From Astrocystis sublimbata (Eukaryota > Ascomycota > Sordariomycetes > Xylariales > Xylariaceae), in contig JAJNNY010000035.1 in the NCBI GenBank assembly GCA_022453515.1, forward strand, positions 1-64,000: a stretch of 64,000 bases of DNA, given 5' to 3'. Under the pieces are notes generated by a model. That model was not told the origin of the DNA and did not search any database. It saw nothing but the letters and a program-made list of their open reading frames with translations. Shown in pieces: positions 24,201 through 35,247 of the stretch. A program made the translations under genes and the position numbers. The number at the start of each line of letters is the position of its first letter. Positions within the stretch are counted from its first letter, which is position 1.

Positions 24201-27200
24201 GCTTCGGCTTACAAGACCTTTTATAATCCGCTCAATGTCGTCACAGACCTTCCGGCCTATAGGTTCAACTACGGCGAAACACTATGGAATGAAAGCCGCG
24301 CAAGCGTGGAGTATCGTCAGCGAAAATACATCCGCCATGAACTTTTAGGCTCGCTTATCACTGGTGGCAGCGGACACGATTTCATCTTCCGCAATTTCCT
24401 TAGACTCGACGATGTTCCTTGGTTAAAAGACCATAAGCTGGTGGAAACGGTCGTGTTCCCCGGGTCTGGCTATCTTAGCATGGCTATGGAAGCTGCACTG
24501 CAGGTCATGGATCCTGCTCGTGAGGAGGAACGAACAGAGAAGATATTCCAGATTACTAACGTCAACATCATCAATGCTCTGCCACTTACTACAGATGATC
24601 CCGTGGAAATCTTCACCTCTCTTCAGAAGTCACCTCTTAGCAAGGCAGTCGCCTCTAACATCTGGTGGGACTGGGCTATTACTACACACGATAACGGCCA
24701 ATCAACAACTCACGCTTCAGGGTCTATAGCTGTGCACTCAAGCTCACAGAGCAGCATAAAAATGGATGCAAAATTTCAGAAACCGAGCTGCGTCCTTGAG
24801 ACTACCCATAAGCGTCTTTGGTACGACAGTTTCGTCAAGGGCGGCTTGAATTACGGCCCAACCTTCCAGTCGATTTCGGAATGTCGAACGCCGCGTTTGA
24901 AAGATGCCAGTTTTGCAAGCGCAACAGCTCCATTGTTGGTGTCCTTGGGCGATCCGTCGACGAATTATGCCGCTCACCCTATCAGCCTAGATACTTTGAT
25001 TCAACTAGCTATAGTTTCAACATCGAAAGGGGTGCCAAAAGACATGTGTGCCTTGGTTCCCACTAGGATATCCTCTGTCCTCGTCAGGGCTTCGCCAAAT
25101 GGCTCTGGGATGGACTGTCAGATGCATGCTGCGACTAAGCGTGTCGGTTTCGGGTACCATCAAGGCGACGCGGAGCTGGTTGATCAAAGTGGCCTCGTCA
25201 CAGCCCGCCTTGATGGGATTTCTCTCTCGCCTTACTCGTCTACAGCCCAAGGCGAAGAAGAAGATTCTCGTCACCCGGTGCTGCGTGTCCTTTGGAAACC
25301 AGATGTTCACGGGCTAGGGCTCATGTCTTCTGAAGCTGCTCAGCAATATGCGCAAAAGTTCGCGGATGAAGCGCACTCTCCTGTCTCGGACAAGGATCTG
25401 CTGAAGATGGGAGCCATTCTAGATCTCTTCGCGCACAAGAACCCGTGCCTACGCATTCTTGAACTTGGAAACCCGTCTCATGAGTTAACGCTTGCCGTAC
25501 TTGAGCTACTATCGTCACAGAGAGACTTCAAGCGCCTCTCGGCCTATAGCACGGTCGATTGTCTCGCAGACGGCGAGCTTTTAGGGGGCGAGGTGAATCT
25601 GAAAACTGGAGAAAGAGCTTCGAATCCGGCCGCGATCGCAGGGACATACGACCTAATTCTTATCTTGACCAGGGACGAACCATTAATCAAAATCGTTTCA
25701 AAAAAGCTACCCGGCTTGATGGGTGCCGACTCATATGCGATATCCTTGTGCTCATCAGAAGGCGGCCAGGCTCTCAGCTCGCAGGGACTAGACGTCCTAC
25801 CAGCCAGCATCTCTCAAGGAACGCCTACGTTAGTATATGGCAAGATGCAGGAAAAGACACAGACTCAGCTTACACTACAGCGCCACTGTGTCATTATCGA
25901 GAGAGAAGACTCGAAACTCGGTTCAGCACTGGCAGCAACACTCAAAGACCAAGGTCTTGCGGTGCCTCGCATCCGTCTTCAGGATGTCACGAACGAAACT
26001 GTCCCCAGTGGAGCAACTGTATTCAACCTCTGCGAACTCCATTCGCCATTGCTATCGGTCATCACTGATGATGAAATGCAGAAGGTTAAAATCATTACTG
26101 ACAATGCCTCTTTCTTGATCTGGACGACGAGTGCAGATACACTTCGCGGTAGCCGGCCAGAGCACGCTCTCATCTCAGGTCTCTCGAGGGCTCTCATGCT
26201 AGAACAACCGTCTCTTAAGATCTTTACTTATGACATCGACGACCCAGACCAGCATGTCGCATCGACTGCACAGCGACTCATTGCTGTGCTCTCACAGACT
26301 AGCAAGGATCCAGACTATGAGTTTGTACAGTATCAGAACACTGTCCACGTCAGCCGGTTTGTACCTCATGAAGCAGTCAATCAGGACTTTCGGTCTAAAC
26401 AGGGTTTAACGACAGCCAAGCGCACATTGGAAGAGGCCGGCGACTTTAGGCTTTCTGTTCGGCAAGCGGGCCAATTGGACACCATTTATTTCAAGCATCA
26501 TGCGACAGAGAAGTCACCTATAGGCCCTGATGAAGTCCGCATCAAAGTTGCGTCAGTCGGACTCAATGCAAAAGACTATTACGTCCTAGTTGGCCGCGTC
26601 GACACACCAGACGCTACATGCCAGCTGGAATGCTCCGGGACAATCACCGAAGTCGGTTCCGCCGTGACGTCCTTTTCTGCTGGTGATCGAGTGGTCGCTA
26701 TGGCACCGTCGTACTTTGGATCATACCAGGTCCTACCCCAATGGGCCTGTCACAAACTCGCAGACACTGAGAGCTTTGACCTTGCTGCCACCTTACCGCT
26801 AGTCTATGCAACAGCTATCTATGCTTTGCATCGCCGTGCTAATATCCGTGCTGGGGAGTCTGTATTGATCCACTCTGGGGCAGGTGGCGTTGGCATTGCA
26901 GCTATTCAGATCGCTATTCGAGCGGGAGCAAAGGTGAGCTTTCTCTGTACCCCCTTACTCCAACTCCCATGATAGCTGACAGGTTGAGCGACCAGGTTTA
27001 CACGACTGTGTCCACAGAGGCAAAGAGGAAGTTTCTAGTTGAGAATTTCGGGGTTGAACCTTCCCATATCTTCAGCTCTACTGATACATCGTTCATGGCA
27101 GAACTTCTCGATGCGACCTGCGGTCGGGGTGTAGATGTAGTACTCAACTCGCTCACTGGGGATCAGCTTCATGCGACGTGGAAGTGTTGTGCGCCATTCG

Positions 27201-28849
27201 GCCGCTTCGTCGAAATCGGCAAAGCTGATCTCACTGCTGCCGGCCGCCTCGACATGGAGCCATTCCTAAAAGGCACCACCTTCTCTGCTTTCGACCTAAG
27301 CCACTTGTACCATTCGGATGATGAGCACCTTCATCAGCAATGGAGTGACCTACTTGCTGAAGTCTTTGATCTTTACCGCAAGGGTCATATTTCTGCCTTT
27401 CAGCCGCTGAAGGTGTTCGGCATCGATGAGATTCAGGACGCCTATCGACACTTTTCGTCTCGTAACCGTATCGGGAAAGTGGCCGTCAGCCTGAAGAGAC
27501 GCGACGCAGTGATTGAGCTTCAACCACAGAAACATGCCACCCAGTTAAATAGTGATAAGTCCTACCTTATGGTAGGCTGCCTGGGGGGCCTGGGCCGCAC
27601 TCTTTCACGATGGATGATGAGCCGCGGCGCCAGGAAGTTTGCTTTCTTGGGTCGGTCAGGCACAGATAAGTCTGCAGCTCGCAGCTTAGTGGAGGACCTA
27701 GAGGCAGCAGGTGCCAAGTGCGAGGTTGTGAGAGGTGACGTGTGCAGTCCCACGGATGTCGAGTCTGTGGCGGCGGCGGCGGCAAGCATGGGGCAGATTG
27801 GAGGAGTCGTGCAAGCTGCTATGGGTCTCAACGAAGCCATCTTCTCAACCATGCCCAATAAATGGTACGTGCCCAAACACTATTCTCGTTGATGATGAAC
27901 ATCTGCTAACTCTGATGTTTTAGTGAGTATCTGAGCATTCAGGAAACGTCTCAAAACACAAGATGATGAAACTAACTCAGCATGTCTAGATTGGCACACT
28001 GGGATCGACCCTAAGGTCCATGGGTCGTGGAACTTGCTCAACAGCCTGAAAAAAGATAGTCGGGAATCCGAACTCGATTTCTTCCTGATGACCTCTTCCG
28101 TGTCGGGCAGCGTGGGCACCGCTACCGAAGCCAACTACTGCGCTGCAAATCACTTCCTGGACATCTTCGCCCGACATTTGCGGACAGCCCATGGAATCCC
28201 GGCCGTGGCCATTGGTTTCGGAATGATATCAGAAGTCGGATACCTCCACGACAATCCTGACATTGAGAAGCTTCTCGTACGCAAGGGCATCCAGGCAATC
28301 GACGCAGATGAACTAATTCAACTGACTGACCTTGCTCTGTCGACAAGCGCCACGCTCTCCATTGCGCACGGCTACGATGAACAAGCCATTGCGCATATGC
28401 TCACCGGCATGGAGCCGCATGGCATAAAGGAGCTGCGCAAAAAGGGGTTTGAGGGTACGCAGCCTGCCATGGAAGACCCTCGCGCCAAGCTTTTAGCTAG
28501 TGCGCTCGACGGTGACGCTCAGATTGTAAACTCAACGGGCGGTCTCCCTGTTGAGGTCGAGGCGCTAGTGCAGTCCGGACAGACGCCGTCTGAGGCGGTT
28601 CTGAGCTTCATTCGAAAGCGGTTTGGAAACCTTGTTCTCATGAAGTACGATGCCGTGGATGTCAAGAAACCACTAGCGCAGTACGGCATGGATTCTATGA
28701 TCGGCGCTGAGTTCAGAGTCTGGTTCTACAAAAGTATGGAGGTCGATATTCCTCTAGTCATGCTGCTGGGGCCATCTTGCACAATCGAGTCTTTGCGAGA
28801 CCTGGCCATGGAAGTTGTCAGTTCACGAATGCATATAGAGGGAGAGTGA
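21211..28849 (+). CDS. highly reducing polyketide synthase, KS-AT-DH-(psi)MT-ER-KR-ACP
   Basis: Nine exons (21211-21289, 21353-21577, 21639-21804, 21858-21941, 21995-22303, 22357-22787, 22858-26933, 26996-27863, 27990-28849) sum to 7098 nt and 2365 aa. [22 protein letters not shown] and [20 protein letters not shown] near 546 and GHSSGE near 633. [10 protein letters not shown] near 955. The methyltransferase position has only a degenerate [12 protein letters not shown] near 1298, so it is probably inactive. [14 protein letters not shown] near 1770. [13 protein letters not shown] near 1982 with SSVSGS and NYCAANH. ACP: YGMDSM with the pantetheine serine near 2315. There is no thioesterase, so release needs a partner. 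Intron 2 has a GC donor and intron 8 is a stwintron; only that model gives a length divisible by three. The architecture fits salicylaldehyde-type HR-PKSs of the VirA/FogA class. Confidence 0.95.
21578..21638 (+). other. GC-AG intron in the PKS KS domain
   Basis: The intron starts GCAAGT, not GT, and ends TTTTCAG. Removing it gives [17 protein letters not shown], the invariant KS consensus, in the right phase. No GT donor nearby gives this. Confidence 0.85.
27864..27989 (+). other. [D1,2] stwintron in the PKS KR domain
   Basis: Inner intron 27865-27923 (GTACGT ... GCTAAC ... TTTTAG) lies between base 1 (G27864) and base 2 (T27924) of the donor of an outer intron. After removal of the inner intron the outer donor reads G+TGAGTA, and the outer intron ends at 27989 with its own ACTAAC branch site. 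The result joins AAA-T to AT-TGG, giving NKYWHTGID, the KR consensus. Simple splicing 27864/27990 leaves one extra base and breaks the frame. Confidence 0.85.
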
Positions 28850-29876
28850 GACGTGTTGAAGAGTACAACATGTTTGAGATGATAAAAATATGGTATACAG
28901 GTCTAGATAGCTAGTCATAAAAAATAATTGAATTTGCTGCAGATAAACACATTAAAAACGCGCGAGGAATACGCTAGAGATGCCTTGCGGTGCATTTCAT
29001 ACATGCATAAGTACCTACCTGTCCGCACTGACATCTGCTCCATGCCTCGATTGTGAGCTTTTGCAGTTGATGGATGAGTGTCTCGAGTGTCAATCAAGTC
29101 TGAGTGATCACCATCACTAGGTATGTGGACGTGGGCCATTTCTTGTAGACTCAGTAAAATCTAGCGCTGGCACTTCAATCAGTCTTTTCCAAAACATCCA
29201 GCAATCTCATTCAATCTGAAACCCATTTCACTTTTGTAGACCAGGCACGCCAGGATTGACCCTAAGCTGCCACCCCTGTCCCCTGTTTCTTTTCCCACCC
29301 AAATGCTTGTAACGGGGTTTAGGTTCAAACGTTGATAAGCATTGACCAGATAAATATAAACACTTGCGACACCTGATGCGTACAGCTAGACATTGCAATG
29401 GAACGGGTGATGAGGCGATTCAGGTACTGTCGCGAAACGGCATCGCTCCTTAAACCGAGATGCCAATCAATCTTGGAAGCTCAGTACTATGAGAGCCGGA
29501 TGGAGCATCTTGGCGATCTGGCGATGCTGGCGAATACACCGATCAGTGACCGACATGCATGCCCGACTTCCCGAGCGCCGGCATTACCTTGTACCGAGTG
29601 CGCCGGGTGAGAAGAAAACATACACGGCTTTGCCGACTTCTTGCCGCGCACTTGCGATTCGGGCACTGTCTCCGGAGACGTTGAGTCCGTTTTGCGACGA
29701 GCGACCGATTTAGCTTGCGTAGTTCATCGGAACCAGTACATTTGTACTGCTGTGATCGAACGGGAATACTAGAAGTGCTATGTGTCTAGATATAACAGAG
29801 GAAATACTTGACCCAATGCCAATTTGACCGCGTCGATACACATCAGCGCCCAAAACCGCATCACTTCGTAGCCACC
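28850..29876. other. intergenic, prenyltransferase promoter
   Basis: PKS 3' flank, then about 1 kb before the prenyltransferase start. A TATAAAC box at 29354-29360 is followed at 29398 by an ATG opening a 70-codon frame with no domain; this could be a uORF or a chance frame. No other gene is seen. Confidence 0.4.
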
Positions 29877-31407
29877 ATGTCCCCATCCGCTGTTGAACCC
29901 TCGCGATCGATAGATCCCAAGTCTTTCTCTAAAAAGATGGAGCAAACACCCCCTTGGTTGGCATTGAACCAATGGCTCCCGTCCCGCGACGCCGATAGTG
30001 ATTACTGGTGGAAGTTGACGGGCGAGCATCTCGCGCGCATGCTCGAGGCCGCTGGATACACCACAGAGAGGCAATATAGCGCTTTACTGTTTCACTATCA
30101 CTTGATCGTAAGGAGACACAGCTCCGCGGTTATGAGATGATCTCTCCTGCTAACTTCATTCAACTCAAGGTTCCGTACCTGGGTCCGAAACCAAGGGCCG
30201 ACGGCACTCTGCAATGGCCATCTCTCCTCGGCGTCGAGGGTTCTCCAATTGAGTACTCTTGGAAATGGAACACGCCGACAAAAGGACCTGATGTTCGGTA
30301 CACAATGGAGCCGATCAATCAGTTCACCGGTACTGCTATGGATCCCTTGAATCAAGCCCCGTCTAAGGAGATGCTGCACCGCATCTCCCAGATCGTCCCG
30401 ACCGTCGACCTCACCTGGGTCAACCATTTTCTTGCAACGTTGTTTGATCACGATGTCTCCAAATACGTCAAAGAGGCTGAGGAAGGGGCACATTTTAGCT
30501 CGACGATTCTCCATGCCGCTGAGTTTCTTCCCAGGGGTCTATCACTGAAAACATACTTTCTACCACGCAAGCTAGGCCAGACCGAAGGGCAGATCTCATT
30601 GGCGCAATGGGAAGAGTCTCTCGCCAAGCTGGACCCCAACAACCCTGCCCGTGAGGCACTCAACAAGTTCCTCGAGGAGAATCCCGAAGGAAAGCTGTTG
30701 TCGCCCTTGTAAGTAGCACCAAGCCAGTTGTCCCTCGGCACGTATTAAGACATCAGACTACTCACTAACCATATTTGTTCCTGTGTAGTATGTTAGCCGT
30801 TGATGATGTTGTACCGGCCAAGTCACGTCTCAAGTTTTATTTCCAGACGCCACATACCAGCTTCGCGTCCGTGCGCGAGATCATGACTCTCGGAGGCCGC
30901 ATCTCAGTGCCCGAAAACGCAATGCAAGACTTTCGTAGCCTGATTGCCGCCATCACCGGCATCGGCGACGATTTTCCAGAGAACGAAGAGGTGCCCTGTG
31001 CAGCCGAGTACAACCCAGCGGCCAAAGACAACTTCGTCGAGCTCCCCATCCTGCTATCCGGGTATCTTTACTACGTCGACATCGCCCCCGGCGCCGCTTT
31101 CCCCGACGTCAAGTTATACAGCCCGGTGCGTCGGTACGGGCGCGACGACTGGAGCTTGGCACAGGCTACTGTCGACTGGATGAACTCTCACGGACGGGCT
31201 GGCTATGGGGATAGGTTTTTGTCCATGTTGCAGGGCTTAGCTCCACACCGCCACCTCGAAAGCGGCAAAGGAATGCAGACGTATGTAAGCTGTCTGATCA
31301 AGAAAGACGGCGAACTGGACATCACCTCTTATATCGGCCCTGAAGCTTTTGATCCGGCTCGGTTACGTGCCGAAGAAGGGCACAGCCTTGCCGGTCTAGC
31401 AAAGTAG
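29877..31407 (+). CDS. DMATS-type aromatic prenyltransferase (ABBA fold)
   Basis: Three exons (29877-30107, 30170-30708, 30789-31407) total 1389 nt, 462 aa, the usual size of fungal dimethylallyltryptophan-synthase relatives. The start is in a perfect Kozak context (GCCACCATG). N-terminal DSDYWWKLTG is the family signature. The first splice joins HYHLI to VPYLGPKP, as in other DMATS proteins. EYSWKWNT holds the conserved Glu that contacts the aromatic substrate, and SRLKFYFQ, LYYVDIAPG and KLYSPVRRYGRDD carry basic and Tyr residues of the diphosphate shield. It follows the PKS in the same direction. In the flavoglaucin (fog) cluster a DMATS enzyme C-prenylates the salicyl core; the same role is inferred here. 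The donor may be DMAPP or a longer prenyl diphosphate. Confidence 0.92.
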
Positions 31408-31589
31408 TGATAAGAGTTACAAACATAGATGATATTAACTCATGTGTGGAAGCTAATCGAACCCGTTGGTGACAATCAATGAGCCCCTGGTGTTGCATTT
31501 GTTTTGTTTTTGTCTTGGTTCTAAGTAGCACGTAGTGACACCCACAACTCGAACTTCGTATCCTTCATTATAATAGGACAGAAACAACA

Positions 31590-33020
31590 TTAGCGGTGGG
31601 TTCCGGGTCGTGCTCCATACGCGGCGACTTTGCTTCGTGTCCACCGAGATAATGCAGGAGATCCAACAGTTCTAAAATGACGTATATGATAGCTGATTCC
31701 TTCTTTCAGATCGTGATCACAGCTCTTGAGTGTGCTTGGACCCATTTCCTTTCTCAGATAAGGAAACTTTGGCTCACCGGGTACTTTGAAATGCAGTAGC
31801 CTATATTTGTGAAAGAGGTCGTCAAGGTGGAAGTGTGTAACCGAAGATCCCCTGGCACGTGTTAGAGGAAGTGATAGGCTTTAGCCAAGCCAAGGGGTTA
31901 CTCACTTTGAATAAAGTTAGCATCCATTCATATCAAGTGTCTAGGCATTTGAAACAGTGAAAATTGGGAGGCGCTATAGACATACCGGCGTTGTTAGATA
32001 ACGAAAAATCGAGGAAAAACCACCGGTATATAGACTGATGTCAGCCAAGCAAATGTCTTGTGGATGAAGATTCTTCATGAACTGGAGGAGATCACTCTCG
32101 GTAGTTTCAAGACCTCGGACGTGACAGCTGGTAAGTTGTTTGAAAGCTGGCTGGGGTTGGATCTCGACTTTGGTTTCGTCCAGTGTCGCAGCGGCATAGT
32201 CCAGGAGGTTGTACCAATGCACGCCCAAACTCTCCAGGCTGGGCATGATCGTGGACATCGCCAACAGGCCCTGAAGAGCATTTGTACCGTGCCTGGCTTG
32301 AATTGGTATTCTCCAGTATTCTATCGGACGATCTAGCTCTTCGTGACTTCCCTCGGCGACACTATCGCTGCATGGCGACGATAAACTCACATTGAGTCGT
32401 TTGAGGCCACTGAGAACTGTTGTTGTTGGGACTTGGCAGCTGAGAGACACTAATGCATCGTAAGGTAGACTGCACCCCTCAATGTCGTCGAATATGTTTA
32501 AGTAATCATCCACACGTAATCCAGACTCCTGCAACGCAGCCATGGTGACATTAAACGTGCAAAGGGCAGTTTCCCACCTGACCCAGTGTGTCGCATCGAA
32601 ACGAGGCATATATGGCTCTTCGTCTTCGGGTTCCAACATTTCATGAGTGGCTTTCCAAATTACGTGCAAGCGTAGGGAAGCAAGACTGCCATTGGTAGAA
32701 TGTTCCTTCAAATTTCGGAAAGCCGCAGTCAATAGCTGTTTGCACTCTTCAATACGACTCGGGGTGAGCCTCGCGCCGGCGAGACCGGTAATAGTACAGT
32801 GCTGCAAAACACACCCCGCTATATCAGGACTCGTCATTTGTACCAGGGTGGCCAATGAAGCTGGAGTAAGATAGACCTGCTTCTGAGCAAAAATGCGGGA
32901 GTCGATACTCCTCTGACAAAGCATTGCACGGCAGGCAAGTCGCAGACTCAAGATATCAGCGAAGTCAAGGTACGTTACGACTAGGCCAATTATCTCGAGA
33001 GGAAGAGCAAGGAAGGACAT
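31590..33020 (-). CDS. F-box-like protein
   Basis: Two exons, 33020-31987 and 31851-31590, 1296 nt, 431 aa. An N-terminal F-box reads LALPLEIIGLVVTYLDFADI... with the usual hydrophobic spacing, followed by a leucine-rich region typical of large fungal F-box families. Such proteins connect targets to SCF ubiquitin ligases. The intron is a stwintron: without that model the reading ends at a stop at 31974. With it, 87 further codons follow, including VTHFHLDDLFHKY, HFKVPGEPKFPYL and GSPALSRW, which look like the conserved C-terminal part of this family. It lies tail-to-tail with the prenyltransferase and probably marks the cluster border. The target is unknown. Confidence 0.8.
31852..31986 (-). 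other. [D1,2] stwintron in the F-box gene
   Basis: On the minus strand the outer donor G is base 31986. An 81-nt inner intron (31985-31905, GTATGT ... GCTAAC ... CAAAG) follows, then TGAGTAACC, so the outer donor reads G+TGAGTA. The outer intron ends at 31852 with its own CTAAC branch site. Treating the two as ordinary neighbouring introns leaves a TGA microexon that is an in-frame stop after CCG; the nested model avoids it and joins CC to GGG in phase. Confidence 0.8.
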
Positions 33021-33722
33021 GATTGTCTACAGATGTTGATGTAGTTGGTCAAATCCCGGTTGTTTTAATGGCCCATCGTCGTCTTGGCTCAGTGATGGGC
33101 TCGGTGGGATCGATGGTTTCACTCTTGAGCGGGGTAATGACAAGGATTTCGCCGCTTTCAACAACTTGTGTCTGTCTTGTGTGTCAGCAAAGGTCTATCT
33201 ATAACTGGATGCTAGGTAGTTACCGAAATGGTTGAATTTGGTCAGATGCGATACTCATCAGTCGTCTGGGTCGTGTGCAGCGACCCACGAGTGGAGGGAC
33301 ATATGATACAAGACACCTGGGGATGAGAGGGGACCGGGCATGCCGGGGTGGCTACGCTCTAGTTATATCACGAACCAATATTCCAGAAGGATGAAAAGCT
33401 TATGCAAGAATCACGTGACAAACGGGTGGCCTTTGGAACCCTCTAATCCCATGTACGATGCGTTTGGCTACGAGGCTGAAGAGTAAAATCCTAGCAAAGA
33501 GATATGCCATTGTTTCTTTTCCTGAATCCCTACCTGCCTACCCAGCTAAGCTAAATGGCATCCATGTGCCTCGTCACCTCCACCTCCACGTGTGCGATAA
33601 CCCCATATCCCCATAACACAGACAAAAGAGAAAAGAAAATAAAGAAAAGAAACTTCAGTCCATTTCTCAAAGCCAACCGATCGATCAGCGACTTAGGGCC
33701 AAGACGAGACGAGACGAGGTGG
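33021..33722. other. intergenic
   Basis: F-box promoter and 3' flank of the secreted-protein gene. An A-rich patch near 33625-33650 is the only compositional oddity. No gene is supported. Confidence 0.45.
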
Positions 33723-34398
33723 TCAAGGCAAGGCATAACACCGGTACGTCACGGCGCGATCGTCAAAGGCGCCCAGGGACATCAAGCCCGGCGGGCCGGA
33801 GGGGATGTTGAGAGTGCTGCCTGGGCGGGTGCTGTTGCAGCTTGCGTTGCTAATAAAAGGATTTTGGCAGTCAGCAGTTAATACAGAAGAAGTGAGTAAT
33901 TGAAAAAGGGAGAGGTAAGAGGTAAGGAACTATCAGCACCACCACCGCCACCACTTACTCATACAACGTGCAATTCCACTTCGAATAAGAGCGCGCAGAC
34001 GACACGCCCTGTGGCGGGCCAACGCGCAGGTCGTCGGGTAGGGGGTCTGTGTGTTCGTCACTGGTTAGCTCCGTCTACTCACCAAATATATGCAAGACGA
34101 AAGAATCAAGAGAAGGATAGTATCGTTATCTGGACAAACAAAACATACAACAAGGCGGCCCCTCATACCCCCCCGCCGTGACGATCTCCGTCAGCCGCTC
34201 GCACGCGCAGCCGTCGCAGTCGTGGTTGAAGTCCGGGTTCGAGCACAGGTAGAGGTCGGCCGAGTCCTCCTGCTGCTGTCTCTTTCCCAGTTCCAAGCTC
34301 GTGTCATGGTGGTGTGGGTGGTGCACGGTTGCCGCCACCACCGCCACTCCGAGGAGGAAGAGCGGGGCTAGGAGGTTGAGGTAGGTCTTTAGAGGCAT
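33723..34398 (-). CDS. small secreted cysteine-containing protein, beta/gamma-crystallin-like
   Basis: Three exons (34398-34149, 34046-33959, 33849-33723) give 465 nt, 154 aa. The first ~23 residues are a clear signal peptide (hydrophobic LLAPLFLLGVAVVAA). A short His-rich propeptide ends in ELGKR, a dibasic Kex2-type site. The mature part has about nine cysteines: LCSNPDFNHDCDGCAC, then PPCYPLP, SSARSYSKWNCTLYD, SCNST and VTYRCYALP at the C-terminus. The C..NF..DC / SSARS...CTLY / Y.C layout resembles the Greek-key beta/gamma-crystallin fold found in many fungal small secreted proteins. The function is unknown; it could be an extracellular or cell-surface protein. The exon model depends on a GTATGT donor after CCT-TGT-T; an upstream GTATGA donor is out of phase. 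Confidence 0.72.
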
Positions 34399-35247
34399 GT
34401 TTGGCTTTGGCCTGGGATTGGGTTGGGTTTAGATTTGGGCTGGTATCTTGTTTGATTGGTTATGATATTGGCCCTGTTTGGGAAGTAAGTAAGTAGGGTA
34501 TTGTGCAAATAAGGGAAGTTGTCGGTACCTACCCTTAAGTAGACAACCCAGGATCCTATAGTGATTCCAAGGAAGCGAGAAGGAATAATTGACTTGAGAA
34601 GGAAAGGAATGAGGGTGCCTGATGTTCGTCTGTAACGAGGTCAAGGCGGACCTTAGTGATGCTGATCATGGCTATTTATGAGTCGTCCGTCTAGTGTCGA
34701 GATCGAAGACAAAACAAAACACTCGCTTCCAGCATCACGGACTCGCCTCCCATCGACGGACGATTTGTTTCATCTTATTGTTTGTCTGTATTCCCAGGTT
34801 TGTCAATCGAAAGATTTGCTGTCTACAAGCTCATTGTCTCAAACTATACCGAGCCCATGCGTCGCGGTCGATTCGGTAGTAGTCTCAGAGTAACGCTTAC
34901 AAAGCATCGCCTACCAGCAAGAAGTCTTGGGGGTTACCAAACTTTTATTAGAGCACGAGATGGTTCAGAAAGCTTCAAGACACATGATCAGGTGATTTTC
35001 AGTGTTCAATGAGTGTTCGCTGTTATTCAAGTAGCCACGTGTGTGACTATGTAATTAATCATAGGCTAGCGAGTGTTACAGAAGGCAAACTTCTTGTTAC
35101 GCAATGCGCAATAGTTCAAATTTCCTCACTTTCGTGCCTTCCTGCACTAGACCGAGATTGTTGGAGCAATGAGCGAGGTGGAACGAGAGACGACAAGTTG
35201 GCATCAAATCACTTCAGATCCTGCGTAGATACTGACTGTATATTGCA
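34399..35247. other. intergenic
   Basis: Promoter of the secreted-protein gene and 3' flank of the AdoMet decarboxylase gene. No coding sequence is supported. Confidence 0.45.

Noticed and set aside
27851..27992. PKS broken by a frameshift (pseudogene)
   Set aside because: The stwintron reading restores frame, consensus and length divisible by three without any error, and the same signature occurs in two other genes.
29398..29610. 70-codon frame downstream of a TATA-like box
   Set aside because: Basic low-information sequence without a domain; possibly a uORF of the prenyltransferase transcript but not supportable.
31902..31904. Three-base TGA microexon in the F-box gene
   Set aside because: It would be an in-frame stop; the bases fit better as part of the outer intron donor.
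34126..34180. Exon end of the secreted protein at the GTATGA donor after the G7 run
   Set aside because: Its phase does not match exon 2; the GTATGT donor 26 bases further on does and gives PPCYPLP.
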